A stretch of 64,000 bases of DNA from Nesterenkonia sp. LB17 (GTDB lineage: Bacteria; Actinomycetota; Actinomycetes; Actinomycetales; Micrococcaceae). Made by a program: the position numbers and the translations under genes. This document shows, piece by piece, positions 42,528 to 51,830 of the stretch. A model generated the notes under the pieces. That model saw only the letters and a list, made by a program, of their open reading frames with translations, was not told where the DNA came from and did not search any database. Location of the stretch: positions 62,001-126,000 of the forward strand of contig NZ_JAJOYX010000001.1 in assembly GCF_022565915.1 (NCBI RefSeq), read 5' to 3'. Within the stretch, counting starts at the first letter, position 1; the number at the start of each line of letters is the position of its first letter.

Positions 42528-43175
42528 GTCGCCGCCTGAAGTCTGGTTGTGATATTCGCCTTCACAGAATTCAACGGTCAGCCATCCGTCCACCGGTTCC
42601 GCCGCGACCAGGACCGCTTCTTCGTCGAGTGATTCAACATCGGTGTCGACCAGAACAAGAATGTTTTCAAGCGGCTCGCGCAGTTCTACTGGGACGAGAA
42701 TATAGTTCTGCTCGACCGCAGAATAGATCTCATCAAGAACCTCTTGATCTTCAACCCCTTCATTCATGTCAGTTTGCAGTCCTTCCATCATTGAACCGAT
42801 GAACATGCAAGCCTCTTCTTCAGAGAAATAAGCACCTAGTTCCTCAGTTCTTTCGATGTCGATCTCATCGGGATCGGGAAGGTCGCCTCCCGGTCCTTCG
42901 CCCTGGGGAATCTCGCCAGAATTGCCGTCGTCCGGTGAGGTGTCGGGCTGCTCCTCCGGTTCCGGGGTCGGCGTCTGCTGCGGCTCCTCGGACTCCTCCA
43001 CGGGGGGTGCCGACTCCGAGCTCGGCTGCGTCGGAGAGCTCGGCTCCTCCTCGGCTGCGCATCCCAACAGTGCGAACGGCGTCATGGAAGCGAGTATCAG
43101 CATCCCTCGCACTCTGGTGCGGGCCATCTGGGCGCGCTGCACGGGGGCGGATTTCGAAGCTGGAGGCGGCGTCAT
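42522..43175 (-). CDS. lipoprotein of unknown function, locally AT-richer
   Basis: 217 residues. Signal with MLILASMTPFALLGC, lipid Cys at 39. A Ser/Pro/Glu/Gln-rich linker of about 70 residues (EESEEPQQTPTPEPEEQPD) leads to a mainly acidic helical domain (AYFSEEEACMFIGSMMEGLQ) with cysteines in EACMF and EFCEG. The 3' half (42540-42850) is visibly richer in A/T than its neighbours, a possible sign of transfer. Start ATG 43175; ATG 43127 is the alternative. Confidence 0.65.
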   Translation of the reverse strand: MTPPPASKSAPVQRAQMARTRVRGMLILASMTPFALLGCAAEEEPSSPTQPSSESAPPVEESEEPQQTPTPEPEEQPDTSPDDGNSGEIPQGEGPGGDLPDPDEIDIERTEELGAYFSEEEACMFIGSMMEGLQTDMNEGVEDQEVLDEIYSAVEQNYILVPVELREPLENILVLVDTDVESLDEEAVLVAAEPVDGWLTVEFCEGEYHNQTSGGDA

Positions 43176-43776
43176 GGGTCCAGTGTGGCACGCGCTGCGC
43201 GGCGTGAGTCACGAACGCATCACAATGGCGTGCCGCGCCGGGCGTTGGCTCGTTCCTGCTCTCCTGGAATGGGATACTTTTCCAGCGAGGGCAGTGCAGC
43301 GCCACGCGAGCATCCTGCGGTAGTGATGTTCGCCAGCTGCGCTGCCCTCCAATCATTCCCAGGCGCTCGCGGACGCCTGGACGTCGACTCGAACGCTGCT
43401 CTTGCGTCCTCCACCGTGTTCATCAACGCGTCGTGTTCTGTTCGTTTCCATGATCACGGCGTGGTTAAAGTTGAACTTGAAGCTTTTTTAAAAACTCTTG
43501 CGGCGGACAACTAATCATGGGTTACAGTTGTCCCGACTCGGCTTGCTGTACGCGTAGGTTTCCCATCTCTTAGTACGGTTCGCTGCTTCCCCAGTCGCCA
43601 TATCTGCTTATGAATACTCCGCATGCACGTGTTTCGCGTGCTGGTCCTCACTCACCCCGCAAGGGGGCTCGACGGTCTCCCAGCCGATGAGCGCGAGGGT
43701 CCCAGTCGTCGACCTTCGTGCCTGGCGGGGCGTTCATGGAGCCGTTCTGTTCTGAACGACTAGTGAGGAAGCACCT
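43176..43776. other. long intergenic region and leader before the wall hydrolase
   Basis: 600 nt without a convincing gene. TTGCGG (43498-43503) with GTTACA 17 nt on (43521-43526), behind an AT-rich run (43482-43494), is the best promoter. It would give a leader of about 240 nt with small hairpins (GCACG/CGTGC near 43625; CCCC-GCAA-GGGG near 43656). No known riboswitch pattern is seen. Confidence 0.45.
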
Positions 43777-46700
43777 GTGCCGAAGAAACTCTCATCTGCC
43801 GTTGTCGGCACCCTGGCCGTAGGCCTGACCATGCCACTGACCGCGAATGCCGCCGCCGCGGACACCGCGCCTATGAATGTGGCCGCGCTGCCCACCGCGG
43901 GGGTGGAAGCCCCAGCGACGAATCTCTCCGGACTGAGCAGTGTGGACGTCTCTGCCTCGCAGAACGCCACCCAGTTCCGGTTCCCGCTGGCCCAGCGCTC
44001 CTATACCTACACCTCCCCGTACGGCTCGCGCTGTATGCCGACCCAGGGTGCCTCCACCGCCCACTTGGGACAGGACCTCGGTGCCGCCGACGGCAGCCCG
44101 ATCTACTCCGTGGCCGCAGGCACCGTGGTGCGCGCCTTCAGCGGCAACCGGTACAACACCGGCTTCGTCGTCGTGCAGCACCAGATCAACGGCAGGACCT
44201 TCCACAGCGCCTACCTCCACATGTGGGATGCGCACACCCATGTCCGCGTCGGGCAGACGGTGCAGGCGGGCCAGACCATCTCGCGGGTGGGAAGCTCGGG
44301 TGCATCCACCGGGCCTCACCTGCACCTGGAGATCTGGGAGGGTGCCTGGATGCACGGCACCTCGCACAATCCGACGACCTGGCTCGCACAGCGTGGTGTC
44401 GACCTGCGCGCCTCCGCCTCATTCGTGATGAACATCACCAACCCTTCTGCCTGCAACTACTGGACCGTGAACTCAACTCCGCTGCGCGCCACCGCGAGCA
44501 GCACCGGTTCCGTCATCATGCAGCTCGGAGCGGGCGCCACGCTGACCGCAGCCCCGGGTGACACCAGCAACGGCATGGTGCGGGTGAACGCAAACGGTCG
44601 TATCGGCTGGGTGGCGCACTCTTCACTGACGCCCTCCCGCCCGGCCGGAGGCGGCACTGTGCCTGTGGCCAACGTCCCCCAGGGCACCTCGATCACGCCC
44701 ACCCAGTACCGGACCACCGCGGCGCTGAATGGCCGCAGCGGTCCCGGTACCAACTACGCGGTTCTCCAGGGGCTCACCTCGGGCACCACGGTGACCGTCA
44801 CCGCAACCCACGGCGGCTGGATGAAGTTCAGCCGAAACGGTCAGTCCGTCTGGTCGCACAGTGACTTTCTGACGAGGGTCACCGCGCCTGCTCCGGCAAG
44901 TCCTACCGTCTCGGGCGTCGCGTCGGCCAGCGGCAGCTACACGGTCAAGTCCGGGGGGCCGCTGAACGTGCGCGTCGCGCCGGGCACCTCGAACGCGATC
45001 GCGGGTCACCGCGCCTGCTCCGGCAAGTCCTACCGTCTCGGGCGTCGCGTCGGCCAGCGGCAGCTACACGGTCAAGTCCGGGGGGCCGCTGAACGTGCGC
45101 GTCGCGCCGGGCACCTCGAACGCGATCGCGAAGACTCTCGCGCCGGGCACCACGGTGACGGTCAATGGAAAGAAGGGCTCCTGGCTTCGGTTCAAGGATG
45201 GTTCGCGCAACCTCTGGGTGTTCCAGAATTACGTGGACAAGGTCACCGCGCCTGCTCCGGCAAGTCCTACCGTCTCGGGCGTCGCGTCGGCCAGCGGCAG
45301 CTACACGGTCAAGTCCGGGGGGCCGCTGAACGTGCGCGTCGCGCCGGGCACCTCGAACGCGATCGCGAAGACTCTCGCGCCGGGCACCACGGTGACGGTC
45401 AATGGAAAGAAGGGCTCCTGGCTTCGGTTCAAGGATGGTTCGCGCAACCTCTGGGTGTTCCAGAATTACGTGGACAAGGTCGATGTCCATACCGGCTCCG
45501 GGTCAGGCTCCGAAACCATCTCCGGCGGCCCAGAGTCCTCCAGCTCAACGCCCGTGACTGCGAGCGGCAGCTACATGGTCAAGAGCGGTGTGAGCCTCAA
45601 CGCTCGGACCGGCGCCAGCGCCACCAGCTCCAGCGCGAAGGTTCTCCCCGCGGGGACGAGGATCTCGATCACCGGCAAGAATGGTGAGTGGGTCAGCTAC
45701 CAGGACGGCTCCCGCACCCTCTGGGTCCACTCGGGCTACCTGACCGAGGTCTCAGCGTCGACCCCGAGCAGCCCCAGCACCGGGACCTCATCCGGTACCG
45801 GCTCCACCTCGAACACCGGCTCCACCTCTAGCACGGGCTCGTCCACCTCGACCACTTCGGCGAGCGGGACGTACCACGTCAAGAGCGGGGTCTACCTGAA
45901 CGCACGCAGCGGCCCCGGCACGACCAACCGCGTAGTGGTCACGCTGCTCCCCGGCGAGCAGATCGAGATCACCGGACGCTCCGGCGACTGGGTGCGATTC
46001 ACCTACATCGGCACGACGGTGTGGGCGCACGAGGACTTCCTCAACGCTGGCAGGACAGGCTCCGCCACGAGTTCAGGTTCGCAGGGCTCCACGGGCTCCA
46101 CGACGCAGGCCCCTCGGGCCAACTCCACGAACAGCACCAGCAAAGTCGTCGGCATCTCCTACACCACGGGCAGAGTCAACGTCCGGATGGGCCCCAGCGT
46201 CAACAACAGCGTGATGTACTCCGTGCCGACCGGGACCAAGGTCGAGCTGCTGGAGAAGAAGACCACCGGCTGGCAGGAGATCAAGGTCAACGGGGACACC
46301 GGGTGGATGTCGACTGACTTCCTCTCGAGCACGGCTCCCACCACGACCGGCACGAGCAGCTCGGGCACATCAGGCAGCTCGAACACGGGCTCCACCGGGG
46401 GAACCTCTGCCGGCTTGAGCTCCACCATGCACGCCAAGAGCAAGCATGGACCCTACAGCTCGGTCTGGGACAAGCTGGCCCAGTGTGAGTCCACGGGGGA
46501 CTGGAAGATCGACAGCGGCAACGGCTACTACGGCGGAGTCCAGTTCGGTGTGCAGTCCTGGAAGGCAGTCGGCGGCACAGGCTTCCCGCACCAGGCCAGC
46601 AAGGAGGAGCAGATCAAGCGGGCCTACATGCTCTGGAAGAAGCAGGGATGGAACGCTTGGCCGCACTGCACCTCCCAGCTGGGCCTCAAGGGTGACCCGG

Positions 46701-46963
46701 GCGGCTACGGGGACGACTATTACAAGGTCCACCCCAGCGCGAAGACCGTCTCCTCGGTCTCGGCCGCAGGGACCTGGACTGCGAGCTACAGCGTGCCGCT
46801 GCGCGAAGAGGCCTCCACATCCAGCGACAAGCTCGTGCAGGTCCCGCGCGGCACGGAGCTCAAGCAGCTTCAGCGCGAGGGGTCCTGGCTCAAGGTCCAG
46901 CACAAGGTCGGCGGGGACAGCTACACCGGCTGGGTCAACACCAGCTACATCTCCCAGGCCTGA
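43777..46963 (+). CDS. secreted cell-wall hydrolase: M23 peptidase, eight SH3b repeats, Rpf transglycosylase (frame broken by a 127-bp duplication)
   Basis: GTG 43777 follows GAGGAA. As printed, the frame is lost at 45004; removing one copy of the 127-bp duplication gives a single 1019-residue protein ending at 46963. Signal peptide to about residue 26 (ends TANAAAA). M23 endopeptidase: zinc ligands His96 and Asp100 (HLGQD) and His183 in GPHLHLEIW. Seven SH3b wall-binding repeats follow (such as LNGRSGPGTNYAVLQG, LNARSGPGTTNRVVV, RVNVRMGPSVNNS). Then an Rpf lysozyme-like domain (VWDKLAQCESTGDWKI with its catalytic Glu, GGVQFGVQSW) and a final SH3b. It would cut both cross-bridges and glycan strands of peptidoglycan. 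Confidence 0.85.
44877..45477 (+). repeat. 237-bp tandem repeat: 127-bp partial copy plus two identical full copies
   Basis: Full units 45004-45240 and 45241-45477 look identical base for base and each encode one SH3b unit of 79 residues. The first, 44877-45003, is exactly the first 127 bp of the unit and then stops. Positions from 44876 to 45003 match the sequence 127 nt later. 127 is not divisible by three, hence the frameshift. Confidence 0.93.
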
Positions 46964-46990
46964 GCCTTCCGCTCAGAGCTGGTAGAGAAC

Positions 46991-47052
46991 TCAACACGGC
47001 AGCTCGGGGAGTGGCACCACCAGTGGTGCCGCTCCCCGAGCTGCCGTGTTGA
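46991..47052. terminator. very long hairpin after the wall hydrolase
   Basis: 21 bp perfect (46991-47011 with 47032-47052, arms TCAACACGGCAGCTC...), a T-G pair, then GGCACCAC/GTGGTGCC closing on a 2-nt loop: about 30 bp in all. It lies between convergent genes and lacks a T-run. Confidence 0.8.
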
Positions 47053-47069
47053 GGACCATGACGCATCAG

Positions 47070-47125
47070 GACGACGACGGCGGGCTCGACTCCCTCATTC
47101 GCGGGAGAGTCGCGTCCGTCGTCGT
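47070..47125. terminator. second hairpin between the hydrolase and hisD
   Basis: GACGACGACGG pairs with CCGTCGTCGTC (11 bp) and CGACTCCC with GGGAGAGTCG inside. Probably ends hisD transcription from the minus strand, giving a tandem terminator pair with 46991-47052. Confidence 0.65.
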
Positions 47126-47158
47126 CGTGGGTAAGGCTGCCGGCGGCGGGTCAGCGGG

Positions 47159-48466
47159 TCAGCGGAACCGGGCCTGGACGGCGTCGCCGTGGGCCGGCAG
47201 CCCTTCGGCCTGGGCCAATGCCGAGACGTGACCCGCCACCGCGCGCAGCCCCTCCCGGTCGTACTGGATGACCTGCTGGGAGCGCAGGAAGCTGGAGACG
47301 TTCAACCCGGAGGAGTACGCCGAGGCGCCTCCGGTGGGAAGCACATGGTTCGATCCGGCGCAGTAGTCACCAAGTGACACCGGGGTGTGGGCGCCGACGA
47401 ACACCGCTCCGGCATTGTGGATCTGCTCCACGATTCCGGCATCATCGCTGGTCATCACCTCGAGGTGCTCCGCGCCGTATGCGTTGGCGATCTCCACGCC
47501 CTGCTCCATCGTGTCGACCACGAGCACCGCAGACTGGGTGCCGCTGAGCGCCTGCTTGACCCGATCCGCGTGCCGGGTGCTGCGCGCCTGCAGCTCGACC
47601 TGGGCTCCCACAGCCTCGGCGAGGGGCATCGAGGGCGTCACCAGCACCGCGGCGGCCAGCGCATCATGCTCCGCCTGGGAGATCAGATCCGCCGCGATCA
47701 GATCCGCCGGCGCGGTCTCATCGGCGAGCACCATGATCTCGGTGGGGCCGGCCTCTGAATCGATGCCCACCACCCCCTGGACCGCGCGCTTGGCCGTGGC
47801 CACGAAGATGTTCCCGGGTCCGGTGATCAGCGAGACCGGAGGGCAGGCCTGCTGGCCCTGCTCGTCCCGGGCCCCATAGGCGAACATCGCCACGGCCTGG
47901 GCGCCGCCGACCGCGTAGACCTCTTCGATCCCGAGCAGGTGCGCCGCACCGAGGACAGTCGGGTGGGGAAGGCCCCCGAAGTCCGCCTGCGGGGGTGACG
48001 CGATCGCCAGCGATCGCACCCCGGCCACCTGCGCCGGAACGACGTTCATCACCACTGAGGAGGGGTAGACCGCCTGACCGCCGGGCACATACAGGCCCAC
48101 CCGTCGGATCGGGGCCCAGCGGTTGATCACCCGGGCGCCGGGGCCGGGAGAGACCTCCGAGGCCTCCGGCAGCTGGGCCTCGTGCACCTGCCTGGCTCGG
48201 AGGATCAGCTCCTCGAGCGCCGCACGAACCTCAGGCTGAAGCTCCTCGGCGGCCTCGCGGAGCTTCTCCGCCGGAACCCGCAGCGAGGGCGGCCGGACGC
48301 CGTCGAACTTCTCTGAGTAGTCCAGCAGTGCGGAGACACCTTTCAGCCGCACATTCTCCAGGATCGGGGCCACGGCCTCGATGGTGGTCGAGATGTCCTG
48401 GGAGGCGCGCGGAAGCACGGAGGCGGCGTCGATCGCGCTGCCGCGCAGATCCTTGAGGGTCAGCAT
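47159..48466 (-). CDS. hisD: histidinol dehydrogenase
   Basis: 435 residues. Last enzyme of histidine synthesis, oxidising L-histidinol to L-histidine with two NAD+ and a zinc ion. Motifs: IRRVGLYVPGGQAVYPSSVV, EVYAVGGAQAVAMFAYG, SLITGPGNIFVATAKR, GIDSEAGPTEIMVLAD, DLISQAEHD with the zinc ligands, YGAEHLEVM, GDYCAGSNHVLPTGGAS. TAGGAGA stands just before ATG 48466. No other his gene is in the window; the operon may continue elsewhere or be split. Confidence 0.96.
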   Translation of the reverse strand: MLTLKDLRGSAIDAASVLPRASQDISTTIEAVAPILENVRLKGVSALLDYSEKFDGVRPPSLRVPAEKLREAAEELQPEVRAALEELILRARQVHEAQLPEASEVSPGPGARVINRWAPIRRVGLYVPGGQAVYPSSVVMNVVPAQVAGVRSLAIASPPQADFGGLPHPTVLGAAHLLGIEEVYAVGGAQAVAMFAYGARDEQGQQACPPVSLITGPGNIFVATAKRAVQGVVGIDSEAGPTEIMVLADETAPADLIAADLISQAEHDALAAAVLVTPSMPLAEAVGAQVELQARSTRHADRVKQALSGTQSAVLVVDTMEQGVEIANAYGAEHLEVMTSDDAGIVEQIHNAGAVFVGAHTPVSLGDYCAGSNHVLPTGGASAYSSGLNVSSFLRSQQVIQYDREGLRAVAGHVSALAQAEGLPAHGDAVQARFR

Positions 48467-48627
48467 GGGTCTCCTAGGGGTGAGGCGATCGGGTGCTCGC
48501 CCGCTGGATCGAGGGTGAACACCCCTCTATTGTCTCCATTGCGGCAGCCTTGCGCCCACTTCGTGACGTGAGAGCCCACACACCGGACGCCCCGCGGTGC
48601 TTCAGTGCCCGTCCAGAACGGCGTGGC

Positions 48628-50265
48628 ATGATGCTGGCCATGGTCTTTTCCCGGATGGATTTCTCGTCGAGCTTCCTGGCGCCCGCTGTGCCGCAGACCG
48701 CCGATCTCGCTCCCGAGGAGACGGCGCCCACCGAAGGGGTCGGTGACATCGTCGAGGAGAGCGTCCCTGAGGGACTCGAAACCCTGATTGCCGAACAGGG
48801 CCCGTTCTTCGGCATCATCACCGGCCTGATCATCGCGGTGGTGATCGCCCTGGTGGTCACCGTGATGTCCTCGATGCTGCTGAAGCAGATCTTCCGGCAC
48901 AACGATGGGGTCAAGCATGCGGTGAACCGGACCAGGACCCCGCTGTTCGTCACCCTGGTGCTGATCGGAACCTGGTTCACGCTGAACATCACGCTGCGCG
49001 CCGCCGAGTGGTTCCTGCCGGTCTCCTTCGTGCTGCTGGTCGCCGTGGTGATCGGGATCGCCTGGTGGGCGCTGCGGATCGTACGGATCGCCGAGGCGAT
49101 GATCTATTCGAAATACATCGGTCACTCCGAGGGGGAGCTGGATGTGGAGGACCGGCGCGGCCGCCGTCTGGCCACCCAGGTCTCCCTGATCCGGCGGATC
49201 CTCACCGCGGTCATCATCACCGTGGCGGTGGCGGCGATCCTGTTGATGATCCCGCAGGTGCGCGCACTCGGCGCCGGCCTGCTCGCCTCCGCCGGCGTGG
49301 CCTCGGTGGTGGTCGGCCTGGCGATGCAGTCGGTGCTCACCAACGTCTTCGCCGGCATCCAGCTGGCCTTCACCGATTCGATCCGCGCAGGAGACGTCGT
49401 CGTGGTCGAGGGCAACTTCGGCACAGTGGAGGACATCACGCTCACCGCCGTGGTCATCAAGTCCTGGGACGAGCGCAGGTTCATCTATCCCTCCAGCTAC
49501 TTCGTGGCCACCCCCTTCGAGAACTGGACCCGGGTGGGCACCGACATCCTGGGCACCGTGGAGCTCGACGTCGACTGGCGCGTCCCGATGGATCCGCTGC
49601 GGGCCCGGCTGAAGCGGCTGCTCGATTCTGCCGACCTCTGGGACGGCAGGGACTACTCGCTGCAGGTCACCGACGCCGTGGGCGGCATGATCAAGGCAAG
49701 GGTCGTGGTCTCCGCGCGGAACTCCGGGGAGCTCTGGGACCTGCGCTGCCTGATCCGTGAGGATCTGGTGAACTACCTGCGCGCCGAGCACCCCTATGCG
49801 GTGTTCACCCAGCGGATGCTGCTGACCAATGAGGAGGCGCTGGCGAAGGCTCCCGCGCCGGTGCGCACCGGGCAGGTCGGCGTCGTCGATCCCGGCGCAG
49901 ATTCTCAGCCGGTGACCCAGGCGGGGGAGGGGGCTTCGGTCTTCACCGGCTCGATCGCCGCCGTGCAGCGTAACCGAGAGTTCTCCGGCCCCGGAGCCGA
50001 GGCCTACCGCGAGCGGCTTGAACGGCAGGAAGAGCGCCAGGACGGCCATGAGCTCGACGCCGACGGCACCGCCTATCCCGAGGATGCCGCGCCCACGCCG
50101 GCGGTCACCCCGCTGAAGACTGATGCGCCGCAGGAACGGGACGTTTCGGGGACGCGGAAGGTGTCGGCGAACGAGGAGGTCGAGGATGCGGAGGAGGAGG
50201 CCTTCGGTGCTGCGGCGACACGGCGTCCGGGCGAGGCGCCGCCTCGGCCTGGTTCATCGCGCTGA
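48628..50265 (+). CDS. small-conductance mechanosensitive channel (MscS family)
   Basis: 545 residues if ATG 48628 is used; ATG 48640 is equally possible, as no ribosome site decides. Three hydrophobic segments precede the MscS pore helix GVASVVVGLAMQSVLTNVFA, followed by the beta domain (DSIRAGDVVVVEGNFGTVED, KSWDERRFIYPSSYFVATPF). The last 130 residues are a charged disordered tail with EEVEDAEEEAFG. It would vent solutes under hypo-osmotic shock, which fits the Mrp-bearing salt-adapted picture. Confidence 0.87.
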   Translation: MMLAMVFSRMDFSSSFLAPAVPQTADLAPEETAPTEGVGDIVEESVPEGLETLIAEQGPFFGIITGLIIAVVIALVVTVMSSMLLKQIFRHNDGVKHAVNRTRTPLFVTLVLIGTWFTLNITLRAAEWFLPVSFVLLVAVVIGIAWWALRIVRIAEAMIYSKYIGHSEGELDVEDRRGRRLATQVSLIRRILTAVIITVAVAAILLMIPQVRALGAGLLASAGVASVVVGLAMQSVLTNVFAGIQLAFTDSIRAGDVVVVEGNFGTVEDITLTAVVIKSWDERRFIYPSSYFVATPFENWTRVGTDILGTVELDVDWRVPMDPLRARLKRLLDSADLWDGRDYSLQVTDAVGGMIKARVVVSARNSGELWDLRCLIREDLVNYLRAEHPYAVFTQRMLLTNEEALAKAPAPVRTGQVGVVDPGADSQPVTQAGEGASVFTGSIAAVQRNREFSGPGAEAYRERLERQEERQDGHELDADGTAYPEDAAPTPAVTPLKTDAPQERDVSGTRKVSANEEVEDAEEEAFGAAATRRPGEAPPRPGSSR

Positions 50266-50289
50266 GCTCCCGATCGCGCTGAGCTCCCG
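50256..50289 (+). repeat. 17-bp perfect direct repeat at the mscS stop codon
   Basis: ATCGCGCTGAGCTCCCG occurs twice in tandem (50256-50272, 50273-50289), and CAGCGCTGAG follows. The first copy contains the mscS stop. Similar in layout to the metI stop repeat. Confidence 0.7.
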
Positions 50290-50341
50290 TCAGCGCTGAG
50301 GACGCCGCCGGGTTGAGGCTCCGACCGCAGGTCGGTCCTGC

Positions 50342-51325
50342 TCACTCCTTCGGCGGCTGGGACTCTCGGTTGGCGCTGCCCTTGGCGGAGCTCTTGGCCT
50401 TCGCCGACTTATAGGCGTTGACGGTCTTGATCGCGTCGGTGGTCGGCTCCGCGGTGCCGTCACCGGTCCCGTACTCCGCACTCACCGAGGAGTCGCGATT
50501 CGCAGCGCGGGAGTCGCTCGCCCCTGCGGTCTCGCCCTCTGAGTCCTCACCGTTTTCAGGAGACCCGGTGCGCTTGTCCACGGCCCACTGCACCACCGAG
50601 TCGGGCATGAAGCGCAGTCCGGCGGTGAGCATCTGGTAGCTGCGCGCCGGCACGCAGGTCGAGGCGCCCTGGGCATTGGCAGTCAGCGCCTGGCGGACGA
50701 CGTCGTCGGCGTCCAGCCACATCCAGCGCTTGACGGACTTGATCTTGATCCCAGAACGCTGGTGGAACTCGGTGCGCACCAGGCCGGGCACGAGAGCGGT
50801 CACGGTCACCCCGCGCGAGCGCAGCTGCGAATGCAGCCCCTTGGAGAAGTTGATCACCCAGGACTTCGCCGCGGAGTAGGTCCCGGTGGAGATGTATCCG
50901 GCCGTCGAGGCCACATTGATGATCCGCCCGCCGCGGCGACGCACCATCGCGTTGGCCGCAGTGTGGGAGAGCTCCATGGTGGTCTGTACATGCAGGCGCA
51001 GCAGCTTGCGCTCGTCGTCGAGGTCCGAGTCGATGAAGTCTGTGGCCAGCCCGTGCCCGGCGTTGTTCACCAGCAGGTGCACCGGATTCGTTCGGTCGGC
51101 GAGCCGCTCCTGGACCGCCGCCACGCCGTCGTCGGTCACCAGGTCCGCGACGATGACCGAGGTCCTCACCCCGTATTGGGAGGACATGGACTCGGCCTGC
51201 ATCCGCAGGCGCTTCCCGTCGCGGGCGACCAGGACGAGGTTGTAGCCCTGTGCAGCCAGCTGGCGCGCGAACGCTGCGCCGAGGCCGGCGGTGGAACCGG
51301 TGATGACGGCCGTATGGTTGCTCAT
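50342..51325 (-). CDS. SDR-family oxidoreductase
   Basis: 327 residues. Short-chain dehydrogenase core: cofactor motif TGSTAGLGAAFARQLA, NNAGHG, catalytic Ser in NVASTAGYIS and YSAAKSW (Tyr/Lys). VPGLVRTEFHQR follows. This is the DltE/YqjQ-like branch; substrate unknown. A charged, Ser/Lys-rich tail of about 70 residues is extra. TAGGAT lies 7 nt before the ATG: leaderless. Confidence 0.86.
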   Translation of the reverse strand: MSNHTAVITGSTAGLGAAFARQLAAQGYNLVLVARDGKRLRMQAESMSSQYGVRTSVIVADLVTDDGVAAVQERLADRTNPVHLLVNNAGHGLATDFIDSDLDDERKLLRLHVQTTMELSHTAANAMVRRRGGRIINVASTAGYISTGTYSAAKSWVINFSKGLHSQLRSRGVTVTALVPGLVRTEFHQRSGIKIKSVKRWMWLDADDVVRQALTANAQGASTCVPARSYQMLTAGLRFMPDSVVQWAVDKRTGSPENGEDSEGETAGASDSRAANRDSSVSAEYGTGDGTAEPTTDAIKTVNAYKSAKAKSSAKGSANRESQPPKE

Positions 51326-51332
51326 GCTCGCT

Positions 51333-51338
51333 ATCCTA
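51333..51338 (-). promoter_or_regulatory. -10 element, leaderless start of the SDR gene
   Basis: TAGGAT on the minus strand, 7 nt before ATG 51325. Confidence 0.45.
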
Positions 51339-51419
51339 GAGTGCAGAGATGTGCGGAGCGGTCAGCATTGCACGCGGCGTGCTCCGTCTGGCCTCCGCAG
51401 GAACACAACAGGAGGATCA

Positions 51420-51827
51420 TTGCGCTGGAAGAAACGGGCCGCATGGGGGCGGCGTCCCTTGGCGGTCGAAGAGTGGGCGGTGCTCCATGCCGAGGTCATT
51501 GCCGAGGACCTGATAGCTGTGGACGACGCGGTGGAGGAGCTCACCGGGTTCATGGACCCCTTCCGTGCCGACGTCGAGGAGGGCCCCCTGGTGGGAGTCA
51601 CCGACGGCCAGCTCTCTGTCGCCAAGAGAGAGTTCCACGACCAGCGGGGCCGCCGCGGGCTGAAGCTGAGCTTCTACGCCGCAGGGGCGGCGACCGGCAC
51701 CGGGAACGACGCCTTCGACCGGTTGAACTCCGCGGCTTCGGCGCTGCTGGATCATCTCAATGCCGAGGGCATCACGGTGGAGTCGATCCGCTGGACCGAG
51801 GCGGACCACATGACGCGGCCGTTCTAG
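51420..51827 (+). CDS. small protein of unknown function
   Basis: 135 residues from TTG 51420, set by GGAGG at 51411-51415. Begins with a basic run (RWKKRAAWGRRP), then a mixed alpha/beta domain (VEEWAVLHAEVIAEDLIAVD, LKLSFYAAGAATGTGNDAFD, ALLDHLNAEGITVESIRWTE). No signal or membrane segment. Family not recognised. Confidence 0.6.
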   Translation: MRWKKRAAWGRRPLAVEEWAVLHAEVIAEDLIAVDDAVEELTGFMDPFRADVEEGPLVGVTDGQLSVAKREFHDQRGRRGLKLSFYAAGAATGTGNDAFDRLNSAASALLDHLNAEGITVESIRWTEADHMTRPF

Positions 51828-51830
51828 CGT

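Noticed and set aside
43185-43514. 109-codon plus-strand open frame
   Set aside because: No ribosome site, no signal or domain, and partly overlaps the start of the minus-strand lipoprotein region.
43530-43776. A c-di-AMP (ydaO) riboswitch before the wall hydrolase, as found before many Rpf genes
   Set aside because: The conserved GGGGTGAATC and CTAACC-type cores are absent on the plus strand.
43777-45687. Two separate genes or a true pseudogene at the wall hydrolase
   Set aside because: The break coincides with an exact 127-bp duplication at a repeat edge; the two halves are one protein when it is removed.
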